Part shown: positions 5,713 through 9,443 of the stretch, piece by piece
Position numbering within the stretch: position 1 is the first letter of the stretch
How the letters are laid out: each line of letters opens with the position of its first letter
NCBI GenBank assembly: GCA_900769565.1
Contig: CAAGHC010000100.1
Location: 1 to 9,443, forward strand
From: Clostridia bacterium
Lineage (GTDB): Bacteria; Bacillota; Clostridia; Christensenellales; Borkfalkiaceae
Length of the DNA: 9,443 bases
Direction: 5' to 3'
Notes under the pieces: generated by a model
The model's input: only the letters and a program-made list of their open reading frames with translations
The model's database searches: none
Told to the model about the DNA's origin: nothing
Made by a program: the position numbers and the translations under genes

Positions 5713-7206
5713 CTATTTTATCCTACCACGAACGTGTTTGTTATCTGCCGTACCCGAAAGGAAATCGTTAGTAACCGGCTCGTTCTTTTTAGATTTATTG
5801 TCTTCTTTCTTTACTTGTTTTTCTTCTTTAGGCGTATAAACTCTACCACGAACGACCTTTTTATTTTTATCGGCTATTTCTTTTTCCTTTTTAAACTTTC
5901 TGTCAACGATAAAGTTGATAAGGAAGGTAGTTCCTATACTAATAATTGAACTTATAATAATGTAAATAGAGAATGCAGCCGTATACATGAAGGCAAAAAT
6001 CGCCATCATAATCGGCATCATCCACATCATCATTTTTTGGGTTTGAGCGCCTTGTCCGTCAACCGTTTGTAATTCCATTTGCGCTTTTTGGCTCTTTGAC
6101 ATAACTAATTGCATTAAAAGTGAAATACCTGCGGTTAAAGCAACCAAAATAAAGTATCCGTTAGGTGCAGTCGTTTTGTCGCCAAGTTTTGCAATTAAGT
6201 TATTGTAGTCGTCTTGACCTATATCGTTTGATTCAGCGGGATATGCGTGGGTTTGTTTAAATTTTTCCCAGTTGCTTTCAACAGGGTGTTTAGTAGCACT
6301 ATCGGGTACCCAAACGTTTTTAACCCATAAAAATCCTGTATTTTCCTTTTCAAACGTTTTAGCAGACATAGTTTGACGAATATCTACTATGAACTGTTCC
6401 GCACTCATTTCACCTTTAACGGTTTGATAATCTTTTCCGTCATAAGTTTTTAAGTAGTTATTTTCTTCAGTTGCAAGGGGGGATTTAGCATCCAACCCTT
6501 CTTCAATTAACGAATAAGAAATACTACCGAAAGTTACCGTTTCACCACTAACTTCAAAGTATCTATTATATTTTACGTAACCGTTTTCGGTGTAAACTAC
6601 TAAATTGTTTTGATTAACGTCAACGAAAATATCAAAATTTTCTTCACCCTTAACGCCGGTAACAACCGTTTTAGCATTATTTTGCTTATAAGCGTTATAA
6701 AGAGCAGTATCGTTAATAATAAATTCTTCACCGTTTCTAGTAATATACTTATTATCACTTTCATCAAGTTCAAAACCAGCGTAAATAACGTTGTTATAAG
6801 AAACGCTCATATCGTAAAAATATTGTCTGTTTTGATATTGAGAATAAGCGGTAAAACCGTTAATAGCAACGATAAAGATAACTAAAGTAATAATAGTAGG
6901 AAGACAAGCGCCGAACATAGAATAACCGTTCTTTTTGTAAAGCGCCATCATCTTTTGACTATAAAGATTTTTGTCGTTAGCGTACTGTTTTTGTAATTTT
7001 TCAAGTTCCGGACGCATTTCTTCCATTTTTAAGGAATTTTTGCGCATAGACGCTCTAGAAAAAAAGTCAAACGGTAAGGTTATAAGTTTTAAAATAACGG
7101 TAAATAAAACTATACCCCAAACGACTGACGACCAAGAAACTAACCAAATAATAATATCAATTAAAAAATTGCCCGTAATAGGCTTTGTAAAATTTATAAT
7201 ACCCAT
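5713..7206 (-). CDS. yidC: Membrane protein insertase YidC/Oxa1 with large extracytoplasmic insert
   Basis: Inserts and folds membrane proteins, alone or with Sec. 497 residues, against about 260-290 in Bacillus. There is no N-terminal P1 domain; the first helices begin at once (about 14-46, with K40 in ILKLITLP at the position of the conserved groove Arg). A cytoplasmic hairpin follows (50-98, SRASMRK...), then a second conserved helix (about 102-121). Residues about 127-290 are a hydrophilic insert without membrane segments or Cys, facing outside by the positive-inside rule. The family pattern then resumes with GFLWVKNVWVPDS (291-303), helices at about 352-370 and 393-433, and a basic tail (437-497) that contains VRGR twice (452-455, 492-495). 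The ATG directly follows the yidD stop with no ribosome site, so translation is probably coupled. jag follows. Confidence 0.95.
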   Translation of the reverse strand: MGIINFTKPITGNFLIDIIIWLVSWSSVVWGIVLFTVILKLITLPFDFFSRASMRKNSLKMEEMRPELEKLQKQYANDKNLYSQKMMALYKKNGYSMFGACLPTIITLVIFIVAINGFTAYSQYQNRQYFYDMSVSYNNVIYAGFELDESDNKYITRNGEEFIINDTALYNAYKQNNAKTVVTGVKGEENFDIFVDVNQNNLVVYTENGYVKYNRYFEVSGETVTFGSISYSLIEEGLDAKSPLATEENNYLKTYDGKDYQTVKGEMSAEQFIVDIRQTMSAKTFEKENTGFLWVKNVWVPDSATKHPVESNWEKFKQTHAYPAESNDIGQDDYNNLIAKLGDKTTAPNGYFILVALTAGISLLMQLVMSKSQKAQMELQTVDGQGAQTQKMMMWMMPIMMAIFAFMYTAAFSIYIIISSIISIGTTFLINFIVDRKFKKEKEIADKNKKVVRGRVYTPKEEKQVKKEDNKSKKNEPVTNDFLSGTADNKHVRGRIK

Positions 7207-7223
7207 TTAATATACCCATTTAA
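7199..7223. repeat. 13-bp tandem duplication across the yidD stop / yidC start
   Basis: ATACCCATTTAA occurs at 7199-7210 and again at 7212-7223. The left copy carries the yidC start codon, the right copy encodes the last residues of YidD (KWVY). A 13-bp unit is not a multiple of three, so the duplicated ATG in the right copy is out of frame with yidC. Confidence 0.85.
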
Positions 7224-7440
7224 CAATACTTTTTTTATCCGGAACTTTATCAAACCCGCCTTTACACCAAGGGGTACATCTCAAAATTCTTCTAAAACCC
7301 AAAAAGCACCCGTAAAAAAAACCGTGCTTTAAAATTGCCTCTAAAGTATATTCCGAACAACTTGGAATATACATACAAGTTCCTTTAGATAAAAATTTTT
7401 GATAAAACCTTATCAATTTAACGCTTAAAAACTTTAGCAT
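7207..7440 (-). CDS. yidD: Membrane protein insertion efficiency factor YidD
   Basis: 77-residue, basic, membrane-associated helper of YidC-dependent insertion. It shows the family core: an amphipathic N-terminus (LIRFYQKFLS), PSCSEYTLEAI (26-36) with conserved Cys and Tyr, the HGFFYG turn, RILRC-PW (51-58), and GGFDKVP near the end. ATG 7440 lies inside the 3' end of rnpA (23-bp overlap), and the stop codon abuts the yidC ATG with no gap. Both junctions point to translational coupling, since only a distant GGTGG (about 14 nt upstream) could serve as a ribosome site. Residues line up with the family to the end, so nothing seems missing. Confidence 0.96.
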   Translation of the reverse strand: MLKFLSVKLIRFYQKFLSKGTCMYIPSCSEYTLEAILKHGFFYGCFLGFRRILRCTPWCKGGFDKVPDKKSIVKWVY

Positions 7441-7768
7441 AATTATTTAAAAAACCACCTTTTTTAAAAATATACCCCATACAATCTTTAAATTTATTAA
7501 GCGAATAGTCGTTTTCTACTTTCGGTATAAAAACAAAAAAGAAGTTTTGCCCTAAACTCGGTATAAAACTTCTGAAAGATTCCCTTAAAAGACGTTTTAT
7601 TCTATTTCTCTTAACACTTCCGCCGTGTTTTTTACTCACGGCGAAACCAGCCTTTAATTCCTTTGCAGGAAGTGCTATAACCGTAAGAGAAGACGAAAAA
7701 AATCTTTTACCTTTATTGAAAACAAGATTGAAATCTTTTTCTTTTTTTAACCTGTAATCAAAGGTCAT
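7418..7768 (-). CDS. rnpA: Ribonuclease P protein component
   Basis: Protein subunit of RNase P, which with the rnpB RNA removes 5' leaders from pre-tRNAs. 116 residues, normal length. It starts RLKKEKDFNLVFNKGKRF (6-23), typical of the family, and carries the RNR motif KRNRIKRLLRESFR (53-66) that contacts the RNA and metal ions. ATG 7768 comes 11 nt after the rpmH stop, without a visible ribosome binding site, so it probably depends on ribosomes finishing rpmH. The 3' end overlaps yidD by 23 bp. The C-terminus (KVFKR) is short but ordinary. Confidence 0.97.
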   Translation of the reverse strand: MTFDYRLKKEKDFNLVFNKGKRFFSSSLTVIALPAKELKAGFAVSKKHGGSVKRNRIKRLLRESFRSFIPSLGQNFFFVFIPKVENDYSLNKFKDCMGYIFKKGGFLNNYAKVFKR

Positions 7769-7779
7769 AATTTAATTCG

Positions 7780-7914
7780 TTATGCGGAAAGTTTATGACG
7801 ACCTTTATTACGGCGTCTTTTTAAAACGTTCTTGCCAGAACGAGTCTTCATTCTTTTTCTGAATCCGTGAACTTTGCTTCTTTGTCTCTTTTTAGGTTGG
7901 TAAGTTTGTTTCAT
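7780..7914 (-). CDS. rpmH: 50S ribosomal protein L34
   Basis: A 44-residue protein read on the minus strand from ATG 7914 to TAA 7780. It begins MKQTYQPKKRQRSKVHGFRK, continues RMKTRSGKNVLKRRRNKGR and ends HKLSA. This is the canonical L34, a small very basic protein of the large ribosomal subunit, with the expected length of 44. AGGAGAGA (minus strand 7928-7921) is a good ribosome site 6 nt before the ATG. It is the first gene of the rpmH-rnpA-yidD-yidC-jag operon and has its own strong promoter just after the dnaN stop codon. In most bacteria rpmH diverges from dnaA; here it lies downstream of dnaN in the same direction. Confidence 0.98.
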   Translation of the reverse strand: MKQTYQPKKRQRSKVHGFRKRMKTRSGKNVLKRRRNKGRHKLSA

Positions 7915-7965
7915 AATTTATCTCTCCTATTTAAATCAAAGTGATTTTTTAACTTTTGCTATACT

Positions 7966-7994
7966 ATTGTATAGATATTTTTACTTTTTGTCAA
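7966..7994 (-). promoter_or_regulatory. Promoter of the rpmH operon
   Basis: Minus strand: perfect TTGACA (7994-7989), 17-nt spacer, TACAAT (7971-7966). The -35 box is only 5 nt beyond the dnaN stop codon, and no terminator hairpin separates the two genes, so dnaN transcripts may also run into rpmH. The -10 is covered by an inverted repeat, CTATAC-TATT-GTATAG (7959-7974). Confidence 0.8.
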
Positions 7995-7999
7995 TTATT

Positions 8000-9100
8000 T
8001 TAAGCGTTTATTCTTACGGGAAGTACTAAATATAAAAATCCTTCATTCCCAATAGACGTAATTACGCAGGGGTCAATAGCCGTATTTAAATTCATGTTTA
8101 TAAAATCTTCGTTTATAATCTTTAAATATTCCCCAATGTATTTACCGTTAAACGCAATCGTTATATCTTTACCCGTAAGGTTTACGTTAACGTTTTCGTT
8201 TACCACGCCGACTTCTGATTTAGCAGATACGGTCATAATATCTTCTTTAACGTCAAACTTAACTACGTTATATCTGTCGTTTCTAGCAACGATAGACGCT
8301 CTTTCAATACTGTTGAGTAACGCTTGTCTATTAACTACAACCTTATTTTCAAAGTTAGTGGGAAGAATATGGTTATATTTAACGAATTCGCCTTCAATAA
8401 GCCTTGAAATAAGAACTGTGTTTTCCACTTCAACAAATAACGAATTTTTTTGAATATAAATTTTTAATTGTTTTTCATCTTTATCTAAAAGCCTAGTTAT
8501 TTCTTGAAGCGTTCTTGCAGGAATAACAGCCTTTACGTTTCCGCTTGCAACAACTTCTTTTTTAACGACAGCCATTCTAAATCCGTCAAGCGCAACCGAA
8601 GTTAACTGATTATCGTTAATTTCAAACAAACAACCTTTAAGAATAGGTCTGCTATCGTCGGTAGAACAAGCAAATGCCGTTCTTTCAACAACGTTCTTAA
8701 ATTCTGCCTGTGAAATTTCAAAATAATCGCCTTGAGTATCCTTTTCAATTTTAGGATAATTTTCTGCAGGGAATACTTGAAGTTCACTTTCAGAGTCAGA
8801 ATATTTTATTTGAAGTTGTCCGTCATATAAACGACAGAGTTCAACTTGTTCCTTTTCAAGTTTTTTAGCAAAATCAACGAAATATTTACCAACTACAACC
8901 GTTTCACCTTCCATTAAAACGTCTGCTTTAATCTTTTTTTCAATGGTAAGTTCGGTATCCGATGCAAGTAAAGTAAGGCTATCGCCTTTAGCGGTAATTT
9001 TAATACCTTCTAAAACGGGGTTAGCAGCTTTAACAGAAAGTGCTTTTGATACCTTTAACACAGCATCTGATAAATCTAAACCGTCGCAAATAAGTTTCAT
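8000..9100 (-). CDS. dnaN: DNA polymerase III beta subunit (sliding clamp)
   Basis: Ring-forming processivity clamp that holds the replicative polymerase and many repair proteins on DNA. 366 residues, the normal length, made of three similar domains (about 1-120, 121-245, 246-366). Recognisable stretches are ANPVLEGIKITAKGDSLTLLASD (32-54) in domain one, DSRPILKGCLFEI (149-161) with VALDGFRMAV (169-178) in domain two, and the C-terminal FLYLVLPVRI that forms part of the peptide-binding pocket. ATG 9100 has AGGAGA (minus 9112-9107) 6 nt upstream. It has its own promoter and is not next to dnaA, the usual upstream partner, which lies about 8.8 kb away. There is no hairpin between it and the rpmH operon. 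Confidence 0.97.
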   Translation of the reverse strand: MKLICDGLDLSDAVLKVSKALSVKAANPVLEGIKITAKGDSLTLLASDTELTIEKKIKADVLMEGETVVVGKYFVDFAKKLEKEQVELCRLYDGQLQIKYSDSESELQVFPAENYPKIEKDTQGDYFEISQAEFKNVVERTAFACSTDDSRPILKGCLFEINDNQLTSVALDGFRMAVVKKEVVASGNVKAVIPARTLQEITRLLDKDEKQLKIYIQKNSLFVEVENTVLISRLIEGEFVKYNHILPTNFENKVVVNRQALLNSIERASIVARNDRYNVVKFDVKEDIMTVSAKSEVGVVNENVNVNLTGKDITIAFNGKYIGEYLKIINEDFINMNLNTAIDPCVITSIGNEGFLYLVLPVRINA

Positions 9101-9153
9101 ATAAAATCTCCTAAAAGAAAGAACTTTTTCAATAAAAACATATAGTTATATAT

Positions 9154-9182
9154 ATTATATAATATTAGTAATAAAAAATCAA
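9154..9182 (-). promoter_or_regulatory. Promoter of dnaN
   Basis: Minus strand: TTGATT (9182-9177), 17-nt spacer, perfect TATAAT (9159-9154). Start expected near 9147, leaving about 47 nt before the ATG with its AGGAGA. The -10 lies in the palindrome ATTATATAAT, also present at the dnaA/recF and AraC-family promoters. Confidence 0.75.
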
Positions 9183-9443
9183 GAAATTTTTACTTTTTGG
9201 CCGTTTTAATTTAAGGTTATTTATATTAGAAAAATATCGAAAAATTCAGTATGTTTGTTTATTTATTTTTTAAAATTTAAAAGTCGTAGTATTAGTATTA
9301 TGTCTGTTGAAAGGTTGATAACTACATAAAGATTAGAGTTTTAATAATGATTTTTATGTTAAGTAAAAGTGAATAACGGGTTTATTAAATAGTAATAACG
9401 TTAACTGCTGTTGATTAAAAAATTATATTTATTAAAAAATGAA
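9183..9443. other. Gene-free AT-rich region, possible part of oriC
   Basis: No open frame of useful size on either strand. The left part (about 9183-9282) is almost purely A and T, suitable for DNA unwinding. At 9287-9301 the plus strand reads TAG-TAT-TAG-TAT-TAT, resembling DnaA-trio repeats. To its right are three same-oriented matches to the DnaA box TGTGGATAA: GGTTGATAA (9313-9321), AGTGAATAA (9368-9376) and TGTTGATTA (9409-9417), each with two mismatches. The order (AT-rich, trio, boxes) and orientation fit known bacterial origins, but no perfect box is present. The assignment is tentative. Confidence 0.35.

Noticed and set aside
5734..7210. Plus-strand frames opposite yidC
   Set aside because: They are low-complexity shadows of AT-rich membrane-protein codons, without ribosome sites or recognisable domains.
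9439..9443. ATG at the right edge as the start of a new plus-strand gene
   Set aside because: There is no ribosome site nearby and only five bases remain, so a gene cannot be supported.
1..9443. Mobile element, phage, CRISPR or tRNA content
   Set aside because: No transposase or integrase, long terminal inverted repeats, repeat-spacer array or tRNA-like sequence was seen; the duplications found are only 10-13 bp.

Overview
This is a low-GC, Gram-positive-type chromosomal window, most likely from an uncultured anaerobic member of the Clostridia. The evidence is AT-rich intergenic DNA, AAGGAG-type ribosome binding sites, sigma-A-like TTGACA/TATAAT promoters, a YidC without the proteobacterial N-terminal P1 domain, a YidD with the PSCSEY motif, and a ferredoxin-thioredoxin-reductase-like catalytic protein paired with thioredoxin. 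TGA and TAA are both used as stops, so the genetic code is ordinary. The genus cannot be named from the sequence alone.

Layout. At 1-321 (minus) lies the N-terminal third of dnaA, cut by the window edge. It diverges from recF (425-1531, plus) across a 103-bp intergenic stretch in which both promoters overlap. recF is followed 8 nt later by an exported calcineurin-like phosphoesterase (1540-3285). The pair ends at a strong hairpin, probably bidirectional, that also faces the end of an AraC-family regulator gene (3356-4081, minus). Next comes a two-gene redox operon (ftrB-like 4537-4734, then trxA 4205-4513, minus). The classical rpmH-rnpA-yidD-yidC-jag operon follows (7914 down to 4847, minus), and then dnaN (9100 down to 8000, minus). 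The last 343 bp (9101-9443) hold no gene. They contain the dnaN promoter and a very AT-rich tract with origin-like signals.

Most genes belong to the conserved bacterial origin neighbourhood: replication initiation (DnaA), the sliding clamp (DnaN), gap repair (RecF), ribosomal protein L34, RNase P protein, and the YidD/YidC/Jag membrane-insertion group. The arrangement is not the textbook one, rpmH operon | oriC | dnaA-dnaN-recF. Here dnaN lies upstream of rpmH in the same direction, dnaA is about 8.8 kb away at the far end, and recF points against the others. The co-orientation of dnaA, dnaN and the rpmH operon, plus weak DnaA-box-like and DnaA-trio-like sequences at 9287-9417, suggest an origin at or beyond the right end. 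This is an inference.

I see no phage, transposon, CRISPR array, RNA gene or clear new defence or biosynthetic system. The points most worth a second look are the scrambled origin gene order, the candidate origin, a soluble insert of about 160 residues in YidC, an Arg/Gly/Asn-rich tail on Jag, and the unusual phosphoesterase co-transcribed with recF.
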